From Alphaproteobacteria bacterium HGW-Alphaproteobacteria-4 (lineage in GTDB: Bacteria; Pseudomonadota; Alphaproteobacteria; Rhodobacterales; Rhodobacteraceae), in contig PHEE01000003.1 of NCBI GenBank assembly GCA_002842855.1, positions 1 through 64,000 of the forward strand: DNA of 64,000 nucleotides, read 5' to 3'. The notes under the pieces were generated by a model that made no database searches, was not told the DNA's origin, and saw only the letters and a list, made by a program, of their open reading frames with translations. Below, in pieces: positions 54,984 to 64,000 of this stretch (its first letter is position 1; every line of letters starts with the position of its first letter). The translations under genes were made by a program, and so were the position numbers.

Positions 54984-55501
54984 GCGGGATCTCCCTTTCT
55001 GGCGGCCATACGGCGCAGCCCGGCAAGCGTGGCGCGACCGGGCGGGCCGAACATGCCCGCCACCGATTCCGCGATCGACCCATCGACATCATCAAGTGCG
55101 TTTCGCAGGCAAACGACGGCTTCGGTGTTGCCGCTGACATCGAGGTCGCGCGAGAAGAAGAGGGCGTCGCCATCGGCGCCGCCATCAAGAAGCCCCAGCA
55201 GATCGAGAAACTTGCCACCGATGCGGGCATCCGAGGCGGGCTCGGCGCTGCGGTGGAAGGCGCGGAATGTGAGCGCCTCGGGGTTGGGGACCAGCAGTAG
55301 ACCGAACGGCAGGCCCAGCGGGTCGATCACGAAGCGCGCGGTCTTGTGGGGGCCGAGCCGGTTGAACAGCGAAGGGTTTTCGCGCGCCACGCGGGCCACG
55401 ATCCGCCTCAGGATCGGTTGCAGCAGAAAAAGCGGCATCGGCGGCAGAAACCGCGACAGGCCGGGGCGGGCGGCGGAGGGGGGCGTGGTGGTCTCTTGCA
55501 T
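54980..55501 (-). CDS. ubiT: Anaerobic ubiquinone biosynthesis accessory factor UbiT (SCP2 domain)
   Basis: 173 aa. An SCP2-type lipid-binding domain that presents the isoprenoid quinone precursor to UbiU-UbiV. I-D-P-L-G-L-P-F-G-L-L and the central D-A-R-I-G-G-K-F-L-D-L segment fit the family. First gene of the operon, 34 bases after an FnrL-type site, which fits expression at low oxygen. The ribosome binding site for the ATG at 55501 is weak; a start near 55438 is possible. Confidence 0.88.
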   Translation of the reverse strand: MQETTTPPSAARPGLSRFLPPMPLFLLQPILRRIVARVARENPSLFNRLGPHKTARFVIDPLGLPFGLLLVPNPEALTFRAFHRSAEPASDARIGGKFLDLLGLLDGGADGDALFFSRDLDVSGNTEAVVCLRNALDDVDGSIAESVAGMFGPPGRATLAGLRRMAARKGDPA

Positions 55502-55535
55502 GGGGTGGCCCTAGCACGCGGGCAGCGGGGCTGGA

Positions 55536-55549
55536 TTGATGCAGGTCAA
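55536..55549 (-). promoter_or_regulatory. FnrL (FNR-type) binding site upstream of ubiT
   Basis: TTGATGCAGGTCAA fits the FNR half-site pattern TTGAY-N4-RTCAA. Its centre is 42 bases from the ubiT start codon. It implies control of ubiTUV by the oxygen-sensing regulator FnrL, matching the anaerobic role of the genes. Confidence 0.8.
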
Positions 55550-55575
55550 ATGCCGGGAAAATGGTGCGGGGACGG

Positions 55576-55690
55576 GTGCGATAACACGCGTGATAGGAAG
55601 GCTACTCGGTTGTTTTTATTTGTGTTTCAAATGTTCGTTTTGGGTTTGTTAACTTTCGTTTGCAGGAGAATGTGAAGGGGTTCGGCGGAG
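55576..55690. repeat. Degenerate copy of the palindrome element near 15.47 kb
   Basis: Shared words in the same order: GTGCG(A)TAACACGCGTG, AGGC, TGTTTT(T)ATT(T)GTG and, further on, GGTTCGGCGG (GGTTTCGGCGG at 15546). The spacing differs (about 77 versus 101 bases from palindrome to last word). The match is by eye and moderate. Confidence 0.4.
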
Positions 55691-56118
55691 TTGCGCGCGG
55701 AACTGAGGACAGCGCCCGAACCGAGGGGGGGCGAGAAGCGTCTTCCCCGTGGAGGGCCGCTCGGGTGTTGCCCGGTGCAAGGGGCACCGGGCGGGGCATT
55801 TGGCTACGGCATGTCATTCGCCGCACAGGGTGATGGTTCGCAGTTATCGTGGCCTCGCGGCGCTATCCAGCCGCCGAGAAGAAAAACCATGATCAAAGCT
55901 ATGCCATTGTGGGTCGGAGGCGGCCAATCTGAGGCGACGCATCTGTTTTCTACCGCTTTGATAATTCCGACAAAGGGCGTGGTATTCGACTGCCCGTTGT
56001 CGCCAACGGGCCGGACTTTGGTAATTGAACGGCGAGATTCCCTTGACTACGAGGCAGACCAAAGAAGCGAAGTTAAAATCGGCGGTTCTCTGGTGCCTGC
56101 TGTCTTGAAACAACGAAA

Positions 56119-56136
56119 GGCGCCCCGTAGGGCGCC
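56119..56136 (-). terminator. Terminator of rpoD
   Basis: On the minus strand GGCGCCC, loop TACG, GGGCGCC is followed by TTTCGTTG. It begins 7 bases past the rpoD stop. The T-run is short but the stem is perfect. Confidence 0.75.
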
Positions 56137-56142
56137 ATTCGT

Positions 56143-58131
56143 TCATTGATCCAAGAATGACCGCAGCTTCCTGCTCCGGCTCGGATGTTTCAGCTTCCGC
56201 AGCGCTTTCGCCTCGATCTGGCGAATGCGTTCGCGGGTGACCGAGAACTGTTGCCCAACTTCTTCAAGCGTGTGGTCGGTGTTCATGCCAATGCCAAAGC
56301 GCATCCGCAGCACGCGTTCTTCGCGCGGCGTGAGCGAGGCCAGCACGCGGGTGGTGGTTTCTTTCAGGTTTTCCTGAATCGCTGAATCCAATGGAAGAAT
56401 TGCGTTCTTGTCTTCGATGAAATCGCCAAGCTGGCTGTCTTCCTCGTCGCCAATCGGGGTTTCAAGGCTGATCGGCTCCTTGGCGATCTTCATCACCTTG
56501 CGGACCTTTTCAAGCGGCATTTGCAGCTTTTCGGCCAACTCTTCCGGCGTCGCCTCGCGGCCGATTTCGTGCAGCATCTGCCGCCCGGTGCGCACCAGCT
56601 TGTTGATCGTTTCGATCATGTGCACCGGAATGCGGATGGTGCGGGCCTGATCGGCGATGCTGCGGGTAATAGCCTGCCGGATCCACCAGGTTGCATAGGT
56701 GCTGAATTTATAGCCACGGCGGTATTCGAACTTATCGACCGCTTTCATCAGGCCGATATTACCTTCCTGGATCAGATCGAGGAATTGCAGGCCGCGGTTG
56801 GTGTATTTCTTGGCAATGGAAATGACGAGGCGCAGGTTGGCCTCGACCATTTCTTTTTTCGCCTGCCGGGCCTCTTTTTCGCCCTTTTGCACCTGATTGA
56901 CGATGCGGCGGAATTCGGAAATATCGACGCCGACATATTGGCCGACCTGCGCCATTTCCGAACGCAGATCCTCAACCTTGTCGCGGCTTTTCTCGACCAG
57001 CGCCTGCCAGCCGCGGCCGGATTTGGCCGCCATACGGTCAAGCCAGGTCGGGTCAAGCTCGTAATTGCGGTATTCGTCGATGAATTCGCGGCGGTTGATG
57101 CGGGCACCATCGGCCAGTTTCACCATGCCCGAGTCGATCGCCATGATCTTGCGGTTGATGCCGTAAAGCTGGTCGATCAGCGCTTCAATGCGGTTGTTGT
57201 GCAGGTGCAGTTCGTTCACGAACACCACGATTTCAGAGCGCAGCTTCTGGTAGGCGGCCTCGTCGGATTTCGAAAAGGTGCCGTCTTCGTTCAACGTGGC
57301 CGACATCCGCAGGTCTTGCATTTCGGCCAAAGTGGTGTAGTCACGCGCAATAAGTTCCAGCGTTTCCAGCACCTTGGGCTTCAATGCCGCTTCCATGGCG
57401 GCAAGGCTCATGTTGGCGCCTTCGTCGTCATCCTCATCATCATCGGCCAGAATGATCGGGTTGCCATCGGCATCAAGTTCGGGGTCTTCAGCCTCGGCGC
57501 GGCGCGGCGCGGCGGTGACATCGGCGTCATCCACCACCGGATCGTCGAGCTCGCCGTCTTCGTTGAGGGTGTGGCCGAAGGTTGCCTCAAGGTCGATCAC
57601 GTCGCGCAGCAGGATGTCTTCGTTCAAAAGCTCATCGCGCCAGATGGTGATGGCCTGAAACGTGAGCGGGCTTTCGCAGAGCCCGGCGATCATCGTGTTG
57701 CGGCCCGCCTCGATCCGCTTGGCAATGGCAATTTCGCCCTCGCGGCTGAGCAATTCGACGCTGCCCATTTCGCGCAGATACATCCGCACCGGGTCATCGG
57801 TACGGTCAAGCGTTTCGCTGGTGGTGGTGGAAACCGCAACCTCGCGTGAAGTCGAGGTGGTTTCGACCAGCTCGCCCGCTGATTCGCCCTCATCGGCTTC
57901 GTCGTTTTCGATCACGTTGATGCCCATTTCCGACAGCATCGACATCACATCTTCGATCTGCTCGGAGGAAGCATGCTCGGGCGGCAGCGCGGCGTTGAGC
58001 TGGTCGTAGGTGATGTAGCCCCGCTCGCGCGCCTCGGCGATCATGCGTTTGACCGCAGCCTGGCTCATGTCAAGCGCGTCTTCGCCATCCTGTTCGGTGG
58101 CTTTTTCGTCGTCGGTGTCCTTGGCGGCCAT
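56143..58131 (-). CDS. rpoD: RNA polymerase primary sigma factor (sigma-70)
   Basis: 662 aa. Region 1.1 (about 20-75), an acidic non-conserved insert with D-D-E-D-D-D-E-G near residue 235, then regions 2-4. Region 2.3-2.4 shows [17 protein letters not shown], and region 4.2 [17 protein letters not shown]. It directs housekeeping transcription. It follows dnaG on the same strand, 105 bases apart, as in many proteobacteria. Confidence 0.98.
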   Translation of the reverse strand: MAAKDTDDEKATEQDGEDALDMSQAAVKRMIAEARERGYITYDQLNAALPPEHASSEQIEDVMSMLSEMGINVIENDEADEGESAGELVETTSTSREVAVSTTTSETLDRTDDPVRMYLREMGSVELLSREGEIAIAKRIEAGRNTMIAGLCESPLTFQAITIWRDELLNEDILLRDVIDLEATFGHTLNEDGELDDPVVDDADVTAAPRRAEAEDPELDADGNPIILADDDEDDDEGANMSLAAMEAALKPKVLETLELIARDYTTLAEMQDLRMSATLNEDGTFSKSDEAAYQKLRSEIVVFVNELHLHNNRIEALIDQLYGINRKIMAIDSGMVKLADGARINRREFIDEYRNYELDPTWLDRMAAKSGRGWQALVEKSRDKVEDLRSEMAQVGQYVGVDISEFRRIVNQVQKGEKEARQAKKEMVEANLRLVISIAKKYTNRGLQFLDLIQEGNIGLMKAVDKFEYRRGYKFSTYATWWIRQAITRSIADQARTIRIPVHMIETINKLVRTGRQMLHEIGREATPEELAEKLQMPLEKVRKVMKIAKEPISLETPIGDEEDSQLGDFIEDKNAILPLDSAIQENLKETTTRVLASLTPREERVLRMRFGIGMNTDHTLEEVGQQFSVTRERIRQIEAKALRKLKHPSRSRKLRSFLDQ

Positions 58132-58236
58132 GGGCGTTCCTTGCTGCGGGGGGTCGATGGGCGAGCTTCGGGGCGAATCATCTTGGCGTATATCGAATCA
58201 TGCGGGCGAATCACAGGGGGGCGGCGCGAGCCCGAT

Positions 58237-60180
58237 TCAACTTTTGGGTTTGCGCGCCGTCTGGGTGTCGAGCAGGTTCTGCAAAAAGGCCGACATCGCG
58301 CGCCGATCTTCGCCCAGGTCGGCGGCTTCGTCGAGTTTTGGGTGCTCGGCCTGATGGCGCGCACGGGCGGCATGTGCAAGCCGCCAGGTCACGCCTTCGT
58401 CGGCCAGGCCCGCAAGGTCTTCTGCCGCATCGGCAATTTCGGCGCGGGCGGCGCGGGTAGCGGCGAGTTTGGCAAGCTCCTCGGCCAGACACATGCGGGC
58501 AAATTCCGGTTCGGCATCGGCACGCACGGGCGGCGCAATGCGCACATGGGGCATCGCCAGCAGCCTTTCAAGCTCGGGGCCCGACGCGGCGGCGAGGTGC
58601 GCGCGCATCTGGTCGGGCGATTCGTGGCAGTGCCGCAGAAGCGTGTTGCGCAGAACCTCATGTGCGGGGGCATGCAGGGCGAGGCGTTCGATCTGGCTTT
58701 CGAACTCGGCCACAAGCGTAGGGTGGCTGGCGCAGATTGCCAGAATCATCGCCTCGCGCAGACGTTCGGCGCCCTCGGGGCCAAGGCCGCCCGCCAGCAT
58801 CGAGGAAAGCGTGCTGGCGCGGGGCGGTTCGGGCGGCGGCACCCATTTGCCCTTGGCATCGCGGCTGCCTTGGCGCCGGCCGGGTCGCGCCCGCCGGGTG
58901 CCGAACAGCTCATGCCGCAACTCTTTGATTTCAGCAGCATAATGCGACCTGATCGAAGGGTCGCCGATGCGCGCAATCACCGCGCGCAGGGTCTTGTCCA
59001 GGGCGGCGCGCCGTTCCGGGCTGTCAAGCACCATGCCCTCGGTTTCGCGCTGCCAGATCAACCGCACCATCGGCTGTGCGGCCTCGATGATGCGCGCCAT
59101 GGCGGCCACCCCCTCGGCGCGGATCAGATCATCCGGGTCCTGGCCGCCAGGCAGAATGGCAAAGCGCAACCCCTGCCCCGCTTCCAGCAGCGGCAGCGCA
59201 AGGTCGGCCAGCCTGAGCGCAGCCTTGATGCCGGCCGCGTCGCCATCGAGCGCCACGACCGGCTCGGGGTGCAGGCGCCAAAGCATGCGCAACTGTTCCT
59301 CGGTAATTGCGGTGCCCAGGGGCGCCACCGCCCCGGCAAACCCTGCCTCGACCAGCGCGATCACATCCATGTAGCCCTCGGCCACGATCAGCGGCGCGCC
59401 CTTCGCGCAGGCTTCACGCGCGGGACCGGCGTTGTAGAGGCTGCGGCCCTTGTCGAACAAAGGCGTTTCGGGGCTGTTGAGGTATTTTGCCCGCGCACCC
59501 GGGTCCATGGCGCGCCCTCCAAGGCCGGTGCAGCGGCCGCGCAGATCGCGAATCGGGTAGATGATGCGGTCGCGGAAGCGGTCATAGGGTTCACCGCCGC
59601 CGTCGGGGCGGGCGCAAAGCCCGGCCTCGACGATCAGGTCGGCGCTGATGCCCTTGGCGCGCAGCGCGTGAAAAAGGCCCTGACGGGCATCCGGCGCAAA
59701 GCCGATTTCAAAGCGGTCCTGCGTGCCCTGCCCCAGCTTGCGCCGGGTGAGATAGTCGCGCGCGGCCGCCCCGGCCGCGGTTTTCAACTGCAAGCGGTAG
59801 TGGCGCACCGCCTCATCCATCACGCGGGCAAGTTCGCTGCGCCGATCGGCAGCTTCGGCGGCGCGCGGGTCGGCGGCGGGCATGGCCATGCCAGCCTCGC
59901 GTGCCAGCACCTCGACCGCCTCCATGAAGCCCATGTTCTCGGTCTCGCGTAGAAAGCTCAGCGCATCGCCCTTGGCGTGGCAACCAAAGCAGTAATAATA
60001 GCCCTTGCGGTCATCAACATGAAAAGACGCGGTTTTTTCCTGGTGAAACGGGCAAGGCGCCCAGAGGTCGCCCTTGGCCTGGTTCGATTTGCGCTGATCC
60101 CATGTGACCTTGCGCCCGACCACCTTGCTGATCGAGACGCGGGCGCGCAATTCTTCAAGGAAACCGTGGGGCAGACTCAT
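58237..60180 (-). CDS. dnaG: DNA primase
   Basis: 647 aa. Zinc domain C-P-F-H-Q...Y-C-F-G-C-H (about 42-65), catalytic core with Toprim motif V-A-E-G-Y-M-D-V near residue 268 and D-G-D-A-A-G, then a C-terminal helicase-binding domain. It makes RNA primers for replication. Start at 60180 gives M-S-L-P at the N-terminus; an upstream ATG at 60210 is less likely. It precedes rpoD in the macromolecular synthesis order. Confidence 0.97.
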   Translation of the reverse strand: MSLPHGFLEELRARVSISKVVGRKVTWDQRKSNQAKGDLWAPCPFHQEKTASFHVDDRKGYYYCFGCHAKGDALSFLRETENMGFMEAVEVLAREAGMAMPAADPRAAEAADRRSELARVMDEAVRHYRLQLKTAAGAAARDYLTRRKLGQGTQDRFEIGFAPDARQGLFHALRAKGISADLIVEAGLCARPDGGGEPYDRFRDRIIYPIRDLRGRCTGLGGRAMDPGARAKYLNSPETPLFDKGRSLYNAGPAREACAKGAPLIVAEGYMDVIALVEAGFAGAVAPLGTAITEEQLRMLWRLHPEPVVALDGDAAGIKAALRLADLALPLLEAGQGLRFAILPGGQDPDDLIRAEGVAAMARIIEAAQPMVRLIWQRETEGMVLDSPERRAALDKTLRAVIARIGDPSIRSHYAAEIKELRHELFGTRRARPGRRQGSRDAKGKWVPPPEPPRASTLSSMLAGGLGPEGAERLREAMILAICASHPTLVAEFESQIERLALHAPAHEVLRNTLLRHCHESPDQMRAHLAAASGPELERLLAMPHVRIAPPVRADAEPEFARMCLAEELAKLAATRAARAEIADAAEDLAGLADEGVTWRLAHAARARHQAEHPKLDEAADLGEDRRAMSAFLQNLLDTQTARKPKS

Positions 60181-60219
60181 GGCGCCTATATTGGGCGCCG
60201 GTGCGGCCAAGTCCAGTGT

Positions 60220-60708
60220 TCAGCGGGCGGCAACGGCGCGCATTGCCTCGGCTAGGTCATCAAGCGCGTGTGCGGCCATGCTGCGCGGCAGCCACACCTC
60301 GAGCGCATCGGGGGCAGTTGCAGGGCGGTGGATCAGCACGGCGACATGCCCCAGCAATGTGCGCGCGACGTGGCCGGGGGCGAAATGCAGCGGCCGCAGG
60401 TCAACCGGCACCAGGCGGGCGAGAACGGCATCGGGTGCGGGGCCGGTAAGGCGGACCGCCACCCAGGCGTCGGTCGCGTCGGTCGCAGGGGTCAGCGCGG
60501 GCGGGGTACCGGTGGCCAGCCAAAGCCCGTGCCCGGCCCAGAGCGTGAGGCCCCCGGAGTGCGCTACTGCCCGGCCCGGGGCCGGCAAGCCCTTGGTTTC
60601 AAAGGGGGCGAGCGCGGTTATTCGGCCTTGCGGGGCGGCGGCCAGGTGGTGCGCGCCGATGGATTGCGCAAGCTGATCAAGCGGATGGGTTGCGATCAGG
60701 TCAGCCAC
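60220..60708 (-). CDS. soxG: Sarcosine oxidase gamma subunit
   Basis: 162 aa. Small subunit of heterotetrameric sarcosine oxidase. The GTG start at 60708 follows GAGGGAGGG and overlaps the soxA stop by 8 bases. W-V-A-V-R-L-T-G-P and L-R-P-L-H-F-A-P-G-H-V-A-R-T-L-L-G-H resemble the GcvT-like fold of this family. Last gene of soxBDAG in this window. Confidence 0.9.
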   Translation of the reverse strand: MADLIATHPLDQLAQSIGAHHLAAAPQGRITALAPFETKGLPAPGRAVAHSGGLTLWAGHGLWLATGTPPALTPATDATDAWVAVRLTGPAPDAVLARLVPVDLRPLHFAPGHVARTLLGHVAVLIHRPATAPDALEVWLPRSMAAHALDDLAEAMRAVAAR

Positions 60709-63592
60709 GGGCGCGCCCTCCCTCGGGGTCGTATTGGGCGGGGGCGATGACCTCGACCAGCTGGTCGGTGCCGCGCAGGCCATCCCAAAGCCGCAGGGTT
60801 TCCCCCATACGGGCGCGGCCATCGCGCAGCAGCGCCAGCGCCAGCGCGTGGCCAAGCGTGGGCGAGTGGCAGGCCGAGGTGACGTGGCCAAGGTCATTTT
60901 CGGGGGCAAGTGCTGCCCCTTGGGCAAAAAGGTGGCCACCCGCCGCGATTGTGCCCGGCGCTGTGGGGCGCAGGGCCACCAGTTGCGCACGGCCGGGGGC
61001 AGTGAGGGCGGGCCGCGCAGCGAGGTCGGCGCCGATATGGCCGCCGCCCGCGCGCAACATGCGGCCAAGGCCGAGGTCGCTCGCGGTGACGCGCCCGTCG
61101 ATTTCGGCATGCGTGAGAAAGCCCTTCTCGATACGCAAGACATTCATCGCTTCAAGGCCGTAGGCACCGCCGCCCAGGGCTTCGGCGGCGTCTGTCAGGG
61201 CGCGAAAAGCGGCATCGCCGAAGCGCGCGGGCAGAGCGAGTTCATAGCCCAACTCGCCCGAATAGGAGATGCGCAGGAGCCAGCCCTGTGCGGCGCCCCA
61301 GTTCACCGGGGCGGCACCCATGAAGGGCAGATCGGGCAAGGCGTCGAGCGTAGCGGTTAGCAGATCGCGCGCGCGCGGCCCGGCGATGGCAAATTGCGCC
61401 CAGTTTTCGCTGGCCTCGAAAATGCGCAGCCGCAGGTCGGGCCACTGGCCCTGCGCGGCAAGTTCCAGATGCCGCCGCACCAGGGCTTCGGAGCCGGACG
61501 AAGTGAAAAGCCAGTAGCGGTCGGGCGCCAAATGCACCAGCGGGCCATCCTCCATCACCATGCCATCCTCGCGCAGCAGCAGGGTGTAGCGGACATGGCC
61601 GGGTTTGAGCGTGTTGATCGTATTTGTGCAAACGCGATGCAGAAACTCGGCGGCGTCAGGGCCCTGAATGTCGAATCTCGACAGGGTGGAAACATCAGCA
61701 ACACCTACCGCGCTGCGCACATGGCCAACTTCGCGGGCGCAGGACGTGGCCCAGCCGTCTTCTCCGGGGCGGAGGAAATGCGAGGCGCGCAGCCAGGGCC
61801 CGGCCTCGATCATCACCGCGCCACGGTCAAGGGCGGCGGCATGCGCAGGGCTCTTACGCAGCGGCGCGAACCCGGCCCCAAGCCCGCCCGCGCCCATTGC
61901 CGAAATGCTGACCGGCACAAAGGGCGGCCGCGCGGTGGTGGTGCCGCCCTCGGCCAGCGCGCGGGCAGTGGCATCGGCCAGCACGGCAAGCGCGGTGGGG
62001 TTGGAAAGGCGGCCCTGATCGGGGGCCATGCCTTGCGTGGTGTAGCGCTTGGCGTGTTCGGGGGCGCCCATGCCCTCGGCGGCGGCAAGCACGAGGTCTT
62101 TGACGGTCACGTCATTGGCCAGATCGACAAAGGCCCGGCCCTTGGCCGCCACCTGCCAGTGCAGGCGCATCGCCCCGGCCTCGGCATCGGCCGCAGGCAG
62201 GTCGGGCGCAACCGGCGCGAGATTGAGCGCGCGCGCCGCCGCAGCGCCCGCAGCGATACCCTCGGCCAGCGCCGCGCGGGTGGAAAACGCGCCCGTTACC
62301 GCCCCCGCCAGCGCCATGCCCGAAACCGCATCCGGCGCCATCACGAAACCGCCAACCGCTTCATTCCAGACGGGTTTTGCGCCAAGGTGGCAGGCAAGCT
62401 GAAGCACCGGGTTCCAACCGCCCGAAACCGCGAGGCAATCGGCGGCAAGCCATTCCACATGCCCCGCCGCATCGCGCACCGCCACTGCGCGCAAGGCGGC
62501 GCGGCCGCGCGTGGCAACCACTTCGGCGCCTGCGCGCAACGGGTAGTCGCCCAGCGCCACCGCCTGCGCGCGCGGATCGACCACCAGCACCGCAGCCCCC
62601 GCCGCCGCCAGATCGCGGGCGCTGCGCTGCGCATCGTCATTGTTGGCGAACACCACCACCCGCTTGCCCGCCAGCACACCGTAGCGGTTGAGGTAGCCGC
62701 GCGCCGCACCGGCCAGCATCACGCCGGGGCGGTCATTGCCGGGAAAAGCAATCAGCCGCTCGCTAGCGCCTGTGGCGAGCACGGCGCGCTGCGCCACGAT
62801 CCGCCAGAAACATTCGCGTGGGCGCCCGGGCGCGGGGGCAAGCCGCTCGATCGCCGCATAGGTGCCGTGGTCGTAAACCCCGGTCACGGTGCAGCGCGGC
62901 ATCAGGCGCACGTTCGGCCAGCCCGCAAGCTCGGCCAGCACCCCGGCCACCCAGTCGGCGGCGGGCACACCGCCCACCTCTTCTGCCTCATAAAGCAGGC
63001 GCCCGCCCATCGCCGCCGCCTCGTCGGCCAAGATCACGTCGGCCCCGGCGCGCGCCGCGGCAAGCGCTGCCATCAGCCCGGCAGGCCCCGCGCCGATCAC
63101 CAGCAGGTCGCAGAAGGCAAAGGCCTTTTCGTCGCGGCCCCGGTCGGCCTGCCCCGACAATGCACCCAGGCCCGCGGCGCGGCGGATGACGGGCTCGTAA
63201 AGCCGGAACCATGCCCGGCGCGGCCACATGAAGGTTTTGTAGTAAAAGCCCGCGCCCAGCAGCGGGGCGACGAGGTCATTGACCGCCTGCACATCAAGCG
63301 CGAGCGAGGGCCAGGCATTTTGGCTAAAGACCTCTAGCCCCTCGGTGATTTCAACCATGGTGGCGCGCTGGTTCGGGGTCTGCGCGGCCCCCTGCCCGAC
63401 CGTCACCAGCGCCGAAGGCTCATCGGAGCCAGTCGAGACCACGCCGCGCGGGCGGTGATATTTGAATGATCGCGCAACAAGGCGGCGGCCCGCACGCAAC
63501 AGCGCCGAGGCGACAGTATCGCCCGCGAAGCCCTGCACCTCGCGCCCGTCAAAGCGAAACCGCAGCGGGCGGCTGGGGTCGATCCCGCTCAT
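60701..63592 (-). CDS. soxA: Sarcosine oxidase alpha subunit
   Basis: 963 aa. Oxidises sarcosine to glycine in the cytoplasm, passing the methyl carbon to tetrahydrofolate. N-terminal ferredoxin-like domain (about 10-90), FAD/NAD Rossmann domain (V-I-G-A-G-P-A-G-L near 170), a pyridine-nucleotide domain and a C-terminal GcvT-like folate domain (about 570-940). Its ATG overlaps the soxD stop (ATGA). Confidence 0.96.
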   Translation of the reverse strand: MSGIDPSRPLRFRFDGREVQGFAGDTVASALLRAGRRLVARSFKYHRPRGVVSTGSDEPSALVTVGQGAAQTPNQRATMVEITEGLEVFSQNAWPSLALDVQAVNDLVAPLLGAGFYYKTFMWPRRAWFRLYEPVIRRAAGLGALSGQADRGRDEKAFAFCDLLVIGAGPAGLMAALAAARAGADVILADEAAAMGGRLLYEAEEVGGVPAADWVAGVLAELAGWPNVRLMPRCTVTGVYDHGTYAAIERLAPAPGRPRECFWRIVAQRAVLATGASERLIAFPGNDRPGVMLAGAARGYLNRYGVLAGKRVVVFANNDDAQRSARDLAAAGAAVLVVDPRAQAVALGDYPLRAGAEVVATRGRAALRAVAVRDAAGHVEWLAADCLAVSGGWNPVLQLACHLGAKPVWNEAVGGFVMAPDAVSGMALAGAVTGAFSTRAALAEGIAAGAAAARALNLAPVAPDLPAADAEAGAMRLHWQVAAKGRAFVDLANDVTVKDLVLAAAEGMGAPEHAKRYTTQGMAPDQGRLSNPTALAVLADATARALAEGGTTTARPPFVPVSISAMGAGGLGAGFAPLRKSPAHAAALDRGAVMIEAGPWLRASHFLRPGEDGWATSCAREVGHVRSAVGVADVSTLSRFDIQGPDAAEFLHRVCTNTINTLKPGHVRYTLLLREDGMVMEDGPLVHLAPDRYWLFTSSGSEALVRRHLELAAQGQWPDLRLRIFEASENWAQFAIAGPRARDLLTATLDALPDLPFMGAAPVNWGAAQGWLLRISYSGELGYELALPARFGDAAFRALTDAAEALGGGAYGLEAMNVLRIEKGFLTHAEIDGRVTASDLGLGRMLRAGGGHIGADLAARPALTAPGRAQLVALRPTAPGTIAAGGHLFAQGAALAPENDLGHVTSACHSPTLGHALALALLRDGRARMGETLRLWDGLRGTDQLVEVIAPAQYDPEGGRARG

Positions 63593-63840
63593 CGTTCGCC
63601 CCCGGCAAGGGTGAGGGGGGCGGCGGCATGGGTGACGGTATCACGGGTACCGCAGAGCAGCGCGCCGCAGCCCGCGGAGTGCAGCCAAAGCTCGTCAAGC
63701 GGCCCGGCAGGGTTTTCTCGCTCATGTGCCCAAGCCACGAAATCGCCGCCGGGTGCGGGGCGCGCGCGCAAGGCGGCGGCACCGACCCAGGTAAATTCGC
63801 GCCGGTCGCGGGCGCCGCAAAGCGGACAGGTCAGGCGCAT
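63589..63840 (-). CDS. soxD: Sarcosine oxidase delta subunit
   Basis: 83 aa. Zinc-binding subunit with C5, C8, H54, C58 and C63 as candidate ligands (L-T-C-P-L-C-G and L-W-L-H-S-A-G-C). It sits between soxB (9 bases) and soxA (4-base overlap), the standard order. Confidence 0.95.
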   Translation of the reverse strand: MRLTCPLCGARDRREFTWVGAAALRARPAPGGDFVAWAHERENPAGPLDELWLHSAGCGALLCGTRDTVTHAAAPLTLAGGER

Positions 63841-63849
63841 CGTGGCCCC

Positions 63850-64000
63850 CTAATGCAGATGATGCGTGGCACCGGTGCCCTCCTCGTCAAGCACCGCGCC
63901 GGTGGCGAAACGGTCAAGCCGGTAGCGGCGGGCAAGCGGATGCGGCGCGCCGGTGGCGATGAGATGCGCGAAGCTGAGTCCCGAGGCGGGGATCGCCTTG
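63850..64000 (-). CDS. soxB: Sarcosine oxidase beta subunit, C-terminal part
   Basis: Only the last 49 codons and the stop lie in the window; the gene continues past the right edge. The visible end (P-A-S-G-L-S-F-A-H-L-I-A-T-G, R-R-Y-R-L-D-R-F and a final H-H-L-H) matches the beta-subunit C-terminus. This subunit carries the covalent FMN and the sarcosine site. Confidence 0.9.
   Translation of the reverse strand, partial: KAIPASGLSFAHLIATGAPHPLARRYRLDRFATGAVLDEEGTGATHHLH

Larger units (their letters stand above)
55502..56142. other. Long non-coding or degenerate region between ubiT and rpoD
   Basis: It holds the FnrL site, a palindrome-bearing element resembling 15466-15560, an AT-rich patch (about 55604-55680) and a lower-GC tract (about 55870-56110). 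The tract has a weak open frame on the plus strand (ATG 55889 to 56149, 86 codons) that runs through the rpoD terminator and into rpoD antisense, with only GAGAAG before it. I do not accept it as a gene. Confidence 0.5.

Noticed and set aside
55889..56149. 86-codon plus-strand frame before rpoD
   Set aside because: Weak ribosome binding site, no recognisable motif, and it runs through the rpoD terminator into rpoD antisense.
56521..57849. 442-codon plus-strand frame opposite rpoD
   Set aside because: Antisense to the conserved sigma-70 gene, with no recognisable domain.
57973..59952. 659-codon plus-strand frame opposite dnaG
   Set aside because: It spans the rpoD start, the intergenic gap and dnaG; a GC-driven shadow.
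61394..63337. 647-codon plus-strand frame opposite soxA
   Set aside because: Antisense to the well-supported sarcosine oxidase alpha subunit; composition is His/Arg/Gly-rich shadow.

Overview
The window is a high-GC stretch of chromosome from an alphaproteobacterium, most likely of the Rhodobacteraceae/Paracoccaceae. The support is gene content and order: accC-accB, fabD-fabG-acpP-fabF-mltG, rpsF-rpsR-rplI, clpP-clpX, nrdR-ribD with ribE-ribB-ribH-nusB, ubiT-ubiU-ubiV behind an FnrL-type box, rpoD-dnaG, and soxB-soxD-soxA-soxG. NDUFA12 and MlaD sit side by side, and the tRNA-His has the alphaproteobacterial form (no encoded G-1, A73). Most of the window is conserved housekeeping DNA, densely packed, with many ATGA/GTGA overlaps.

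Layout. 1-2032: the first codons of a minus-strand gene, a tRNA-Ser(UGA), and a secreted SH3b plus beta/gamma-crystallin-like protein. 2033-9739: a plus-strand run of SPOR lipoprotein, D,D-carboxypeptidase, tmk-holB-tatD-metallohydrolase, AEC transporter, then NDUFA12-MlaD-DUF2155. 9703-15405: aat, a methyltransferase, accBC, and fabD-fabG-acpP. 15406-17445: the main accessory region, an rhs remnant and an orphan Rhs tip fused to a TNT-type (NAD glycohydrolase) toxin domain with a coupled small putative immunity gene, abutting a short lytic transglycosylase. It separates acpP from fabF. 18073-33486: fabF-mltG, purD/xseA, alkane hydroxylase, lysoplasmalogenase, ftsY, EamA transporter, yciB, the rpsF operon, clpXP, and a small secreted protein next to a large chemoreceptor (33509-36100).

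36485-41093 is a purine-degradation cluster: PuuD with a cytochrome c tail, HIU hydrolase, a PuuE-UraD fusion, ureidoglycine aminohydrolase and ureidoglycolate lyase. It covers urate to glyoxylate plus urea except for an allantoate amidohydrolase. 41090-43896 holds a sulfotransferase, tRNA-His, a GNAT enzyme, MmcB and small proteins. 43949-52972 is the riboflavin/nusB/nrdR region, split by three capsule genes (KpsS-like, Wza/KpsD-like, KpsC-like). 53071-55501 is the O2-independent ubiquinone hydroxylation operon. After a non-coding, compositionally odd stretch come rpoD, dnaG and the heterotetrameric sarcosine oxidase operon, which runs off the right edge.

The least ordinary elements are the Rhs-TNT/immunity module inside the fatty-acid gene cluster, a palindrome-bearing sequence beside it that recurs in degenerate form near 55.58 kb, a three-copy hairpin repeat between co-directional genes, an apparently split chemoreceptor system, and the secreted crystallin-like protein with two intact Ca-binding motifs. 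No CRISPR array, insertion sequence, prophage or replication origin was seen.
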